The notes: generated by a model from the sequence alone, not told the origin. Positions 47,181 to 56,381 are shown, counted from the stretch's first letter. The stretch: 64,000 bases of DNA from Aldehydirespirator sp965221185 (GCA_965221185.1 OZ244866.1:4030001-4094000); one strand, 5' to 3'. Made by a program: numbers and translations.

Positions 47181-48695
47181 ATGGCCGCTATGTGCCGGAC
47201 GCTGCTGCTGGTCGCCGGTTTGACGCTGCTTGCAGCTGCCTGCCGGGTGGACACGGCGGTGGAGGTGAACATCGACGATGACGGCTCTGGTGTGGTGACG
47301 GTGGTGTTCGCGGCCGATGCAGACGCGGTGGCCCGCGTGCCCGAGCTCGCTGAGGGGCTGCGTCTGGACGACGCGCGCGACGCCGGTTGGGCCGTGGACG
47401 GCCCGATCTCGCGCGGCGACGAAGGGGTGGAGGTTCGGGCTGTCAAGGAGTTTGAATCCTCGTCGCAGCTCCCCCTAGTCCTCGCGGAGATCGTCGGCGA
47501 GGGCGTGATCTTCTCCGACGTGGTCCTCGAGCAGACCCGGTCATTCGCTGAGAGCACCTATGCGTTCCGCGCCGTAATCGATCCGGCGCCGCCGGTGGAG
47601 GCCTTCAGCGACGGCGCCCTGGCCGCCATCTTCGGCGGCCAACCCTTCGGCCGGCCGCTGGAGGACCTGATCGCAGAGGCCGGCCGGCCCCAGGACTCTC
47701 TGGGGCTGCGGTTCTCGCTCACGCTGCTCGACTTCGACGACGCCTTCAGCGCCTCGTCCGCGTCGCCGCAGGCCGACCTCGCCCCCGGAGCGCCCGAGAT
47801 CGAGGGCTCCACGGCCATCTGGCGGTTCTCGTACGGAGATCCCCGAGCGGAGATCAGCGCCTCCACGACGTTGCGGGACACCATGGCGCCCTTATGGCTC
47901 AACATCGCCCGGGCCGCCGCCCTCGGCTTCGGCCTCGTGGTGCTGGGCGTGGCCGTGGCGTGGGTGGTGGCCCTGGTCCGCACTCCCAAGGGCAGGGGGA
48001 GGCGCGCCACCCGCCGGCGCCAGCAGCGGGCCGCGGCCCGCGAGGCCGAGGCCAGCCGTCCCCGCAAGCGGCTGCTGCGCCTGCTGGTCGTGGACGTGCA
48101 CGGCGTGATCGTTCGGCCCACCGATCCGCTGGAGGGCCTGCTGTTGCCTGTCATCCTGGGCGAGAATCCCGACGTCGACCCAGACCTGGTGCGCGACCGG
48201 CATCGCAAGCTGGTGTTGGGCCGTCTAACGGCCGAGGAGTTCTGGAGCGATCTGGGGCTGGGGCCGATCGGGCGTGAGGTGGAGACCCGCTACCTGGCGT
48301 CGTTCAAGCTGGTGCCGGGCCTGCACCCGTTCCTGGACCGGACCGCGGGCCGGGGCCTGCCGGTCGCGGCCGTCGGCAACCAGTCCCGGGAGTGGGGTAT
48401 GCGCCTGCGGCGCATGGCTCAGCTCGAGGACTCGGTGTCGTCTTGGCTGGTGAGCGGAGAGGTGGGCGCAGCGCTGCCCGAGCGACCTCTGTTCGAGGCG
48501 ACCCGCCGCGTGATGTCGGTGGACCTCTACGACTGCCTGTACCTGTCGAGCATCCCGGAGTTCTTGGACGCCGCTTCCGACATGGGGATGGCCACCGGCT
48601 ACTTCGCGGCCAGCCCAGAAGATGTGCGGGAGACCGAGCACACGCTGATACGGGGCTTCGACGACATCCTGAGAGGCCGGTCCACCGGCCCCTGA
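47181..48695 (+). CDS. LppM-like lipoprotein domain fused to a HAD-like domain
   Basis: A 504-residue protein; ATG 47181 (or 47190) gives a lipoprotein signal ending LLAAAC. Residues ~20-230 resemble the LppM/DUF3153 domain (VEVNIDDDGSGVVTVVFAAD), then one membrane helix (ALGFGLVVLGVAVAWVVALV, about 245-264), a basic linker, and a C-terminal HAD-like domain: LLRLLVVDVHGVIVRPTDP, VAAVGNQSREWG and a GYFAAS end. HAD phosphatases need D-x-D; here it is D-V-H, and motif II reads VGNQS, so activity is uncertain. The order implies an outside sensor domain joined through the membrane to a cytoplasmic HAD-like domain. The longer open frame to 46956 is repeat copy H. Confidence 0.7.
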   Translation: MAAMCRTLLLVAGLTLLAAACRVDTAVEVNIDDDGSGVVTVVFAADADAVARVPELAEGLRLDDARDAGWAVDGPISRGDEGVEVRAVKEFESSSQLPLVLAEIVGEGVIFSDVVLEQTRSFAESTYAFRAVIDPAPPVEAFSDGALAAIFGGQPFGRPLEDLIAEAGRPQDSLGLRFSLTLLDFDDAFSASSASPQADLAPGAPEIEGSTAIWRFSYGDPRAEISASTTLRDTMAPLWLNIARAAALGFGLVVLGVAVAWVVALVRTPKGRGRRATRRRQQRAAAREAEASRPRKRLLRLLVVDVHGVIVRPTDPLEGLLLPVILGENPDVDPDLVRDRHRKLVLGRLTAEEFWSDLGLGPIGREVETRYLASFKLVPGLHPFLDRTAGRGLPVAAVGNQSREWGMRLRRMAQLEDSVSSWLVSGEVGAALPERPLFEATRRVMSVDLYDCLYLSSIPEFLDAASDMGMATGYFAASPEDVRETEHTLIRGFDDILRGRSTGP

Positions 48696-49063
48696 CCGTC
48701 GTCGCTGGTTCCGGTGAGGCCGGTCGATTCTGGTCCAGAGGTGTTGGCTGACCTGGGTCCGGTGGGCCGCGAGCCGGCGCGCCCGCCCGGCGGATAACGC
48801 ACTGCCGCGCCCCTTCTTGAGTTGCAGCCCCGTGTCCAGTACCCGGTTGCCGCAGACCGTGTTGTCATTTGCGCCAACGTTGGATCAAACTGCAACTTAT
48901 GAATCAGACGAACTGCTCGCAAGACGCCTCACACATGGAACTTCCCGCCGGTGACACCCTTGACGGGATCGGTCGCAGGATCTGACGGATGAGGCCGAGT
49001 GGCCGAGTCGATGAGCCACGTCGAGGTGGCTGACTAGCCGTGAATGTCGGCCGCTGACGGACG
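48696..49063. other. Intergenic region before the LacI-type genes
   Basis: A 368-bp gap. It holds the palindrome at 48874-48883 and an AT-richer stretch (about 48860-48905) suitable for a promoter. A short frame at about 48978-49035 (ending DEPRRGG) faintly resembles the end of a LacI head-piece, possibly the lost HTH of the gene at 49064. Nothing else was recognised. Confidence 0.4.
48874..48883. promoter_or_regulatory. LacI-type palindromic operator candidate
   Basis: CCAACGTTGG is a perfect 10-bp palindrome with the central CG typical of LacI/GalR operators; it lies in the gap upstream of two LacI-family genes. Half-sites TTGAGTTGCAG (48819-48829) and CTGCAACTT nearby (48890-48898) form a second, spaced inverted pair. 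Confidence 0.4.
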
Positions 49064-49903
49064 ATGACGACGAACAGAGACGAGACGACGACCGGAACGG
49101 GCATCGTTGGTGTGGTCGGCCACGACCTGAGCGCCCCCTGCTTCGTGGATTTTGCCGAGGGTCTTCGGCACAGGATCCAGGAGACTGGTCGGATCCTGCT
49201 GTTGGCTAGTGCCGAGGGCGATGCCAGGCAGTTGAGCGAGGTGCTGGAGTCGCTCCGGTCGGTGCACGCAGAGGGCGTGATCGTTTTCGGAGACGTCGGC
49301 TGGCGCGCCCGGCTGGCAGAATTCGCCCGCCACGGCCCGCCCGTGGTGGTGGTCGGCGATTGCGTCGAGGCCTCCAACGTGGCCTGTGTGGGATTCGACG
49401 CCGAAGCGGTGGCGCGCTTGGCCGTGGAGCATATGGCTGGGACCGGGCGGCGCCGTATAGGCATGATCGGGCTCCGAGGCCTGCCGCCGGGACATCGCCC
49501 TTCGGAGCAGGACTTCCTTGCGGCTGCAGAAGCTGCCGGTGTGCATGGCGCGACAGTGAGGGCCGAAGCGACCGTCGAGGGGGGTGGGGCCGGGTTACGC
49601 GCCCTCCTTGAGCGCTACCGGGGCATGGACGGCGTCTTGGCTCACAACGACCTCATGGCGGTAGGCGCCATTCGAGCGGCAATAGCCCGCGGCATCCGGG
49701 TCCCCGGCGATATCGCCGTGGTCGGCGCTGATGACACCCCGATCAGCACACTGGTGACTCCGGCGCTGACCACCGTGCGTTTCGATCGCAACCGCCTCGT
49801 CGAAGCGGTGACCAGCGCTCTCGGCCAACTCACTGACACTCCAGGCTGCCGGCCCGAACCCGTCGTCGTGCCCGCCGAGTTGGTCGTGCGCGAGTCAGCT
49901 TGA
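49064..49903 (+). CDS. LacI/periplasmic-binding-type effector domain lacking an HTH
   Basis: A 279-residue protein with only the sugar-binding-like half of a LacI regulator: GIVGVVGHDLSAPCFVDFAE, ASAEGDARQLSEVLESLRSV, ACVGFDAEAVARLAVEHMAG, MDGVLAHNDLMAVGAIRAAI and DIAVVGADDTPISTLVTPAL. The DNA-binding head (~55 residues) is missing. It is strongly similar to the next gene, so it looks like a tandem duplicate that lost its head, or a specialised co-factor that dimerises with the intact regulator. No signal peptide is seen. Confidence 0.75.
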   Translation: MTTNRDETTTGTGIVGVVGHDLSAPCFVDFAEGLRHRIQETGRILLLASAEGDARQLSEVLESLRSVHAEGVIVFGDVGWRARLAEFARHGPPVVVVGDCVEASNVACVGFDAEAVARLAVEHMAGTGRRRIGMIGLRGLPPGHRPSEQDFLAAAEAAGVHGATVRAEATVEGGGAGLRALLERYRGMDGVLAHNDLMAVGAIRAAIARGIRVPGDIAVVGADDTPISTLVTPALTTVRFDRNRLVEAVTSALGQLTDTPGCRPEPVVVPAELVVRESA

Positions 49904-50021
49904 CCCAGTCGGTCGCCAGACCTGGGCGCCGGACGGTCGGTGGGTCCCGCGATCATCTTTAAGAATGCCTACTATTAACACCCATGTATGGTTGGCCGCG
50001 GCAACAGCCTCGGGAGTGTCC

Positions 50022-51068
50022 ATGGGCGACGTCGAACTAGACCCTGTGGGAGGTGAGTCAGCCGGCCCCAGGAAGGCCGTGAAGGCGGCAACGCTTCACG
50101 ATGTGGCTCGAAGGGTTGGCGTGACGCCGCGCACGGTGTCGAGGGTGGTCAACAGCGAGGGCGGCTACTCCGAGGCCACGCGCCAGAGGATCCTTGTCGC
50201 AATCAAGGAGTTGCGCTACCGCCCCAACCTGCTGGCCCGAGGCCTGATAACACGTCGGAGCGGCACCATCGGGCTGGTCGTCAGAGACATGGCCGACCCC
50301 TTGTTCCTGGCGCTGGCCGCGGGCGTCCAGGACAGAGTCCGCGAGCAGGGACGCACCATGTTCTTCGCGGGCTCGGGCAACGACGCCGACCGCCAGAGCG
50401 AGGTGCTCGAGTCGCTCTGGTCGCACGCGGTGGACGGCATGATCGTGGCCCCCGTGGGGGACTCGTCGCATCAGTTGGTCGACTACAGCCGGCGCGGTGT
50501 GCCCATCGTCGTGGTCGACAGTCTCGTCGATGCGGCGAATGTGGCCTGCGTGCTGTTCGATCTCGAGGCCGGCGCCCGGCTCGGGGTCCAGCACATGCTC
50601 GATGCCGGGCGGCACCGCATCGGCATCATCGGATCGGCCACCTCGTCGCATGCTCTCTGCTCGGGCGAGGAGGGCTCGGGCGGTGCCGTCGCGGCGGCCT
50701 CTGACGCCCGGGCGGCGCTCGTGCAGGTGCAGCCGACCGTCGACGGCGGCGCAGCCGGCCTGCAGGAGTTGCTTGAGATGAGTCCCGATGTCGACGGGAT
50801 ACTGGCCTGCAACGACCTGGTTGCCATCGGAGCCATGGGCGCGGCCCGAGCCTGCGGCCGGCGCGTCCCCGAGGACATCGCGGTTGTCGGCTTCGACGAC
50901 ATCGAGTTCTCCGCCCTCGTGACCCCGGCGCTCACCACGGTCCGCCTCGACTCCTCCCTGCTCGTTGAAGCAGTCTCGGCTGCGCTTCACAGGCTCATCG
51001 AGCATCCCGACGAGCAGCCCGACCCGGTGGTCCTGCCCGTTGAGCTGGTCGTGCGCGACTCCGCGTAG
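50022..51068 (+). CDS. LacI-family transcriptional regulator
   Basis: A 348-residue regulator; ATG 50022 follows GGGAG. HTH: ATLHDVARRVGVTPRTVSRV, VNSEGGYSEATRQRIL and hinge YRPNLLARGLITRRSG. The effector domain shows DMADPLFLALAAGVQDRVRE, ACVLFDLEAGARLGVQHMLD and AVVGFDDIEFSALVTPALTT. An ATG 57 bp upstream (49965) is also in frame. The upstream segment TACTATTAAC (49969-49978) may be a -10 region. It likely binds a sugar or nucleoside ligand; its targets are unknown. Confidence 0.85.
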   Translation: MGDVELDPVGGESAGPRKAVKAATLHDVARRVGVTPRTVSRVVNSEGGYSEATRQRILVAIKELRYRPNLLARGLITRRSGTIGLVVRDMADPLFLALAAGVQDRVREQGRTMFFAGSGNDADRQSEVLESLWSHAVDGMIVAPVGDSSHQLVDYSRRGVPIVVVDSLVDAANVACVLFDLEAGARLGVQHMLDAGRHRIGIIGSATSSHALCSGEEGSGGAVAAASDARAALVQVQPTVDGGAAGLQELLEMSPDVDGILACNDLVAIGAMGAARACGRRVPEDIAVVGFDDIEFSALVTPALTTVRLDSSLLVEAVSAALHRLIEHPDEQPDPVVLPVELVVRDSA

Positions 51069-51166
51069 CGCCCGATGACGCGGGCTGTGGACGTGTTCGC
51101 CGACCTGGGTCTGGGGGGCGGCGTGTCGACCCCCGGGTCCGCCTGACGCCACAGAGTCCAGCGGCC

Positions 51167-51958
51167 CTACTGCTTGGGCCCGGCGGCGTCGCGATCGGTG
51201 GCGGTGTCGGTGAAGCGCTCCCGTACGTGGCCGTGCTGCTCGCCGCCGTCGACGGTCAGGCACTCACCGGTTACCGCCTCGGTCTCTAGCAGGTACCGCA
51301 CAGCCCGACCGGCCTCCTCGCCGCCGCTCCAGCGGCCGAGCAGCGTGCGGCGCCGCAGTCTCTCGACCTGGTCGGGTCCGAACTTGGCGGGCGGCATGGT
51401 GGGGCCGAGGGCCACCGCGTTGCAGCGCACCGTTGGTGCTAGCTCTATCGCCACCTGGCGGGTCAGCGCTAGGAGCGCCGCCTTGGCCACGCTGTGGGCG
51501 GCCCGGCCGGACCAGGGCTGCCAGGCCGAGAGGTCGACGATGTTGACCACCGCCCCCCCGTCCCGCTCGAGCATGGACGGCGCGACCGCGTTGGTGAGGT
51601 GGAACGGCCCGTGCAGCACCACGTCGAAGGTCTGGTACCAGGTCGCAGTGTCGTCTGTGGGGAACTCGTCGAGCGCGAACGCGGATGCGCTGTTGACCAG
51701 GGCATCGATGGGCCCCAGGCGGCCGGTCACCACCTCGGCCAGCCTGGCGGCTTCGGCAGGCTCGGCCAGGTCGACTCTGAACGCATCGGCGTCGACGCCG
51801 TAGCCCCGCAACTCCTCGACCGTCCTGGTCGCCTGGTCGTTGGATCGGTGGTATGCGATGGCGACGTTGGCGCCCGCCCCGGCGAGCGCGAGGGCGATGG
51901 CCCGACCGACGCGGTGGGCGCCGCCGGTCACCAGCGCGACCCGTCCTGGAAGCTCCAT
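51167..51958 (-). CDS. Pteridine reductase-like SDR with catalytic Tyr replaced by His
   Basis: A 263-residue short-chain dehydrogenase. NADP motif ALVTGGAHRVGRAIALALAG, then VNSASAF and the active-site stretch VVNIVDLSAWQPWSGRAAHS followed by VAKAALLAL. Spacing places Asp142, His155 and Lys159 where pteridine reductases have Asp, Tyr and Lys; the Asp (not Ser) is a pteridine-reductase trait, but Tyr is changed to His. Folate or biopterin reduction (FolM/PTR1-like) is a possible role; activity with His needs proof. The C-terminal tail is charged and extended. Confidence 0.75.
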   Translation of the reverse strand: MELPGRVALVTGGAHRVGRAIALALAGAGANVAIAYHRSNDQATRTVEELRGYGVDADAFRVDLAEPAEAARLAEVVTGRLGPIDALVNSASAFALDEFPTDDTATWYQTFDVVLHGPFHLTNAVAPSMLERDGGAVVNIVDLSAWQPWSGRAAHSVAKAALLALTRQVAIELAPTVRCNAVALGPTMPPAKFGPDQVERLRRRTLLGRWSGGEEAGRAVRYLLETEAVTGECLTVDGGEQHGHVRERFTDTATDRDAAGPKQ

Positions 51959-52029
51959 CCGCTAAAGCATGGCAGACCGCTCGGGGCGTGGTTCCCACCG
52001 GCGGCTTGGGCGGCCCTAGTGTCGGCGTC

Positions 52030-53007
52030 ATGGTTCAGTTGGCCTGCATGGTGATGCCCGAAGGACCGGTCGACGCGGTTGTGCGGGCCGCGGTGGCGGC
52101 TGAGGGGCTCGGGTGCGGCCGGGTTTGGATCCCCGACGAGGGCTTGGCGGCCCGGGAGTGCTGGGTGACCCTGGGAGCGGTTGCCGCGGCCACGAGCTCG
52201 GTCGAGATCGGCACCGGCATCACCAATGCCTACACCCGCCATCCGGGGATGACGGCGGCGGCTGTCGCCACCCTGGACGAGGCGTCGAGCGGGCGGGCCG
52301 CGCTGGGGATCGGCGCGGGTGGGGCCCTGACCCTCACGGCGCTGGCGATCGAGCGCCGCGCACCGATCAGGGCGATGCGCGAGCTGGTGACCACCAGCCG
52401 GGCGCTGTGGTCGGGCGAGACCGTCGACTGCGAGGGCGTGGCCGGCGGGTTCCGTCGGGCCCGCCTCGGCTATGGCCGCCCCGACATTCCGATCTGGGTG
52501 GCCGGGCGAGGCCCGCGGGTTATGCGGCTGGCGGGAGAGCTGGCCGACGGTTTCATCATGTCGTTCGTCCACAAGGAGCTGATCGGCGAGCACGTGGCTG
52601 CGATCCGCGGCGCCGCCGACGAGCACGGCCGGCCCCACCCCCGGCTGTGCTACATGACCATCCTGGCCACGACCGACCGGGTCCGGGAGGCCGCTCGGGC
52701 CAGCCTCACCTTCCGGCTCGTCGATTCCCCCGACTCGGTCAAGGCCAGGATCGGCCTGGATCCTGGCACCGAGGCGGCCATCCGCCAAGGCCTCTCCGAC
52801 GGCGGCCCGCCGGCCGCGGCCCGATTCGTGCGCGATGACTGGGTCGACGCCTTCGTGATCTCCGGAACTGTGGACGAGTGCCGCTCGGAGCTGGCCGCGC
52901 TCGTGGCAGCCCACGGGATCGACGAGTTCCAAGTCTCGGTCAACGACCTTCACTCCGCGGCGGAGGATCTGGCGCTGGCAGTCGAGATAAGCCGCAGCTC
53001 AAGCTGA
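52030..53007 (+). CDS. Luciferase-like (LLM class) F420-dependent oxidoreductase
   Basis: A 325-residue protein from ATG 52030, divergent from the SDR gene (71 bp between starts). Close paralogue of the gene at 19937: WIPDEGLAARECWVTLGAVA, EIGTGITNAYTRHPGMTAAA, ALGIGAGGALTLTALAIERR, IWVAGRGPRVMRLAGELADG and TFRLVDSPDSVKARIGLDP all have counterparts there. F420 use is inferred from the family. The substrate is unknown. Confidence 0.85.
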   Translation: MVQLACMVMPEGPVDAVVRAAVAAEGLGCGRVWIPDEGLAARECWVTLGAVAAATSSVEIGTGITNAYTRHPGMTAAAVATLDEASSGRAALGIGAGGALTLTALAIERRAPIRAMRELVTTSRALWSGETVDCEGVAGGFRRARLGYGRPDIPIWVAGRGPRVMRLAGELADGFIMSFVHKELIGEHVAAIRGAADEHGRPHPRLCYMTILATTDRVREAARASLTFRLVDSPDSVKARIGLDPGTEAAIRQGLSDGGPPAAARFVRDDWVDAFVISGTVDECRSELAALVAAHGIDEFQVSVNDLHSAAEDLALAVEISRSSS

Positions 53008-53036
53008 GATGGTGGCGGGCCTGCGGCTCGATGGGT

Positions 53037-54245
53037 TCAGACGGGTTGGCCATTCGATCCACGCCATACGGCGCGGGGCAGCTGTTTGTCCTTGTCGACG
53101 AATGGCAGAGTGTCGACGGTCGCCTCGTGGGGCGTTCCGGCATGGTCGTGCAACCAGACGGTCTTGCCGAGCCAGTCATCGCCCCGCAGCGGCCGATCGA
53201 AGCGCACATAGCCGACCCCTACGTCCAGGGTGGGCGACCACGTTCCGATCGTGATGTGCCCGACCGGGCCGTTCTCGAAGTGGACGTGCATGCCGGCCTC
53301 CGGCATAGAGGTAGCACAGACCAGGCCGAACAGCAGCTGGCTGCGATCGGCTGTCTGCAACGCGGCTCGGCCGATGAAGTCTTCCTTGTCGAGTCTGACG
53401 AACTGCCCGAGTCCAGCACCGAACGGCGTCAAGTCCGGCTCGATGTCGCTGCCGTTGTCCAGAATCCCCGACTCGATGCGCCGAATCCCCATCGATGACG
53501 ACGAGCTGAACTCCAGGCCGAGGGGTTCGCCGCAGGTGAGCAGATCGTCCCAGAGGGCGTCATGGTCGGTCGGTTCCGGCCCGCTGTTGCAGTAGATCTC
53601 GATGCCCGCCTCGCCTGTCCACCCGGTGCGGGAGACCCACAGCGTTTGGCCGCATACGTCGAAGAATCCCGCATGGAAGTACCTGAAGTCGGCCGAGAGC
53701 CCTCCGCCGATGGCCGCGTCCAGCACATCGAGCGACTTCGGGCCCTGAATCTGAAGTACCCGTGAGTCCGGGTCGGAGACCTCTACATCGAGCCCGATTG
53801 CGTTCGCTTCGAGCCAGCTCGCGAACTCGCCGCTGGCCTTGACATACCAGTAGCGATCTTGCGCGAGGCGCATGACCACGCCGTCCATCAGGACAGTGCC
53901 GTCCTCATGGCAGGCGATGCCGTAGCGGCCTCGCCCTACGGCGAGCGTTTCGGTCCTGCACGTCAGGACTCTCTCGAGAAGCCTGACGGCATCGGGGCCG
54001 ACGATCTCGAGTGGCTTCTCCGGTACGTCGTACAGCAGGACGCCGCGGCGCAGCTTCCAATAGTTGGGGATGGGGTCCTCGTCATGGGTCATCTTGACGG
54101 GGTACAGGCGGTCGCAGTACATGCAGAAGATCGTCTGATCGGTCATGTACCGGTGGGCGAAGGGCGAATGGGCGACTCGAAACGAGCTCAGCCGAACGGT
54201 GTCGAACGACTCGATGTAGAAGTGTCTGTCGCCTGTCATCTGCAC
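53037..54245 (-). CDS. Aminomethyltransferase (GcvT/DmdA-like) family protein
   Basis: A 402-residue folate-binding protein. KLRRGVLLYDVPEKPLEIVG (GcvT N-terminal), VLMDGVVMRLAQDRYWYVKA, LQIQGPKSLDVL, SRTGWTGEAGIEIYC and the late RRIESGILDNGSD (the conserved R-x-E-x-G substrate region) plus DFIGRAAL. Such proteins transfer a methyl or methylene group to tetrahydrofolate; relatives include glycine-cleavage T protein, DMSP demethylase and sarcosine/dimethylglycine enzymes. No glycine-cleavage partners are nearby, so it is probably a demethylase. The 54246-54393 gap shows no feature. Confidence 0.85.
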   Translation of the reverse strand: MQMTGDRHFYIESFDTVRLSSFRVAHSPFAHRYMTDQTIFCMYCDRLYPVKMTHDEDPIPNYWKLRRGVLLYDVPEKPLEIVGPDAVRLLERVLTCRTETLAVGRGRYGIACHEDGTVLMDGVVMRLAQDRYWYVKASGEFASWLEANAIGLDVEVSDPDSRVLQIQGPKSLDVLDAAIGGGLSADFRYFHAGFFDVCGQTLWVSRTGWTGEAGIEIYCNSGPEPTDHDALWDDLLTCGEPLGLEFSSSSSMGIRRIESGILDNGSDIEPDLTPFGAGLGQFVRLDKEDFIGRAALQTADRSQLLFGLVCATSMPEAGMHVHFENGPVGHITIGTWSPTLDVGVGYVRFDRPLRGDDWLGKTVWLHDHAGTPHEATVDTLPFVDKDKQLPRAVWRGSNGQPV

Positions 54246-54393
54246 GCCGGAATGCTAGGCGGGAGCCCAAGCTGTGAGCGTTCTGAGGCGTCCTTTGTTG
54301 CTCCGCCGACCCTCTTCGGCGACGGCACATGGCACGACGACCTGTCCCTGGCCATCCGCAAACCAAGGCAAGGCTGCAATCCGAGCGATGCAA

Positions 54394-55622
54394 TCAGTGA
54401 GAGCCTTGCTCTCGGACGACGACTAGAGCGTCGACGACGGTGGGCTGGCTCTTGCGAATGACCACTGGGTTGCAGTCGATTTCGACAATGTCGTCTTGCT
54501 CGTCGAGGGCGTCGGCTACGGATCGGATGAGCACCTCAAGGGCGTGGAGGTCTATGGGCTTGGCGCCTCGATAGCCGAGGAGGAGTGGGGCGCCGCGTAG
54601 AGCCTTGACTGCGGATTCGACCTCACCGGGATCGGGTGGGGCGAGGACGGTGACAGTGTCGTTGAACACCTCTGCTGCTTGCCTCCTAGCCCGATGGTGA
54701 TAGTTGGCCCGAAGTGAGGGTCTCGTAGGCCGCCGACAATCAGTTCCAACTCGCCCTCGACGTACTCGGCGATGAGAACGGATCCGTCGCCTGCGTCGGC
54801 CAACTCCTGCCACGCGTCGAGGATCTCTTCGGGGGACTGGCCGAGGCGCACTAGACCGCGTTCGGACTTGTGGGCGATGCCGGAGGCTTTGGCAACCAGT
54901 GGGGCTCGCAGCTCGGCGACGGCTGCGGCAGCTTCGGCCAGTGAAGTGGTGCGGCGCTCGGGCACTAGCGGCAGGCCGGTCAGCCTTTGTTTGGACTCCC
55001 ACTCCGACAGGACCGTCAGACCCTGATCCTCGGGCGGCATGCCGCCTAGTGTGGCTGGTCGCTTGCTGACTCGAATTGGTCCTCGACTATTTGGCGACGC
55101 TGCGGTGGATGGATGTCGGACTAGCGACGCGTAGGCCTTCATGGCGCGCTCGGGTGAGGGGAGCAGGGGGATGCGGGCGGAGGAGAGCGCTCGGGCTACG
55201 GCGGGCGCTTCGGTGATGAATGCGACCGTCGGCTTTCCCGTTCTCTTGCAAGCTGCGATCACGGCGTCCCCGAACTCGGCGATGTCGAGGCCGCAGTCGA
55301 TTACCACTACGCCGTCGAGTCTTGGGTCGTCGTAGAGGGCGTCCACCGCGGGCCCGCACGCCTCGGGTGGGCATTGCGGGGTGAGATCGACGGGGTTGCG
55401 TGTTGCTGCGAACGACGGAACGACCGCCTTGAGGGCCTTCAGGGTCGAATCAGCGAGCGCGGGCAGGACGAGGCCTAGCCGCTCGGCCTCGTCGGCGGCT
55501 AGAACCGACGGGCCGCCCGAAACGGTCAGGACAGCCAATCGCGAACCGGCGGGGGGCCGCATCGGCGAGGCGGCCAGTGCCAGCAGGTCGAAGAACTCGT
55601 CAAGACCGTCGCTGCGGGAAGG
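54394..55622 (-). pseudogene. ADP-forming acetyl-CoA synthetase, N-truncated and frameshifted
   Basis: Reverse-strand similarity starts abruptly at about 55622 with SDGLDEFFDLLALAASPM, in the middle of the alpha (CoA ligase) part, and continues GSRLAVLTVSGGPSVLAADE, RNPVDLTPQCPPEAC, then the beta/ATP-grasp part LVAKASGIAHKSERGLVRLG. Near 54680 the frame changes: GPTITIGLGG in one frame continues as AAEVFNDTVTVLAPPDPGEV in another, ending with DIVEIDCNPVVIR. The N-terminal ~200 residues (CoA-binding Rossmann domain with the catalytic His region) are replaced by antisense RCC1 sequence. A loss-of-function relic is likely. Confidence 0.8.
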
Positions 55623-56381
55623 GACCACAGTTGCGCCATAGCTAGCGACGGCACCATCGCCTGCTGGGGATACGACCACTTCGAGGAGACCAGCGCTCCA
55701 CCCGGCACTTTCGAGGCTGTCAGCGCAGGCCACGGCCAAAGCTGCGCGATCGCGACCAACGACACCGTCGTCTGCTGGGGTGACAACGAAGAAGGCCAAG
55801 CCGACGCTCCGCCCGGCACTTTCGAGGCTGTCGGCTCAGGCCACGGCCATAGCTGCGCGGTCGCATCTGACGGGACCGTCGTCTGGTGGGGTGACAACGA
55901 AGAAGGCCAAGCCGACCCTCCATCCGGCACGTACAACTCCGTCGCCGCTGGCAGATTCCATAGCTGCGCGATCGCATCCGACGGCACCATCGCCTGCTGG
56001 GGAGATGCCCTCTACGGGCAGGATCGGCCCCATGGCACCTTCAAGATGATCGCAGCAAGCGTCTACCACACTTGCGCATTGGCGACCGACGGCACTATCG
56101 CCTGCTGGGGAAACAACAGTTCCGGTCAGACCGAAGCTCCGCCGGGGACCTTCAAGTCCCTCGCCGCCAGTATCGGGCACAACTGCGCATTGACAATCGA
56201 CAGCACCATCGCCTGCTGGGGTGACGACGATTCGGGCCAGGCCGACCCTCCAGCGGGGACCTTCAAGGCTCTCGCCGCAGGATGGGACCACAGTTGCGCG
56301 ATCGCCACCGACGACAGCGTCGCCTGCTGGGGATCTAGGCCGTCGCCCGAGAGGGTTCGCTGGGTGACCAGAAAGAGCTAG
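55602..56381 (+). pseudogene. RCC1-like repeat protein, C-terminal fragment without start
   Basis: One open frame from about 55602 to the stop at 56381 encodes seven copies of an RCC1-like unit, G-x-x-HSCAIASDGTIACWG-x-x-x-x-G-Q-x-x-x-PPGTF-x-x-V-x-A. No start codon or signal sequence lies upstream; the first unit begins at once where the acetyl-CoA synthetase relic on the other strand breaks off. The end (WGSRPSPERVRWVTRKS) resembles the end of the full-length RCC1 lipoprotein at 59970 (WGRHPTSPPFVQWVQQ). It is probably the tail of a paralogue cut by rearrangement. The shorter ATG-started frame at 56046 is part of it. Confidence 0.75.

Noticed and set aside
55836..56291. A 151-codon repetitive minus-strand frame over the RCC1 region.
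   Set aside because: It is the antisense of the Cys-Trp-Gly repeats; periodicity comes from the plus-strand RCC1 units.
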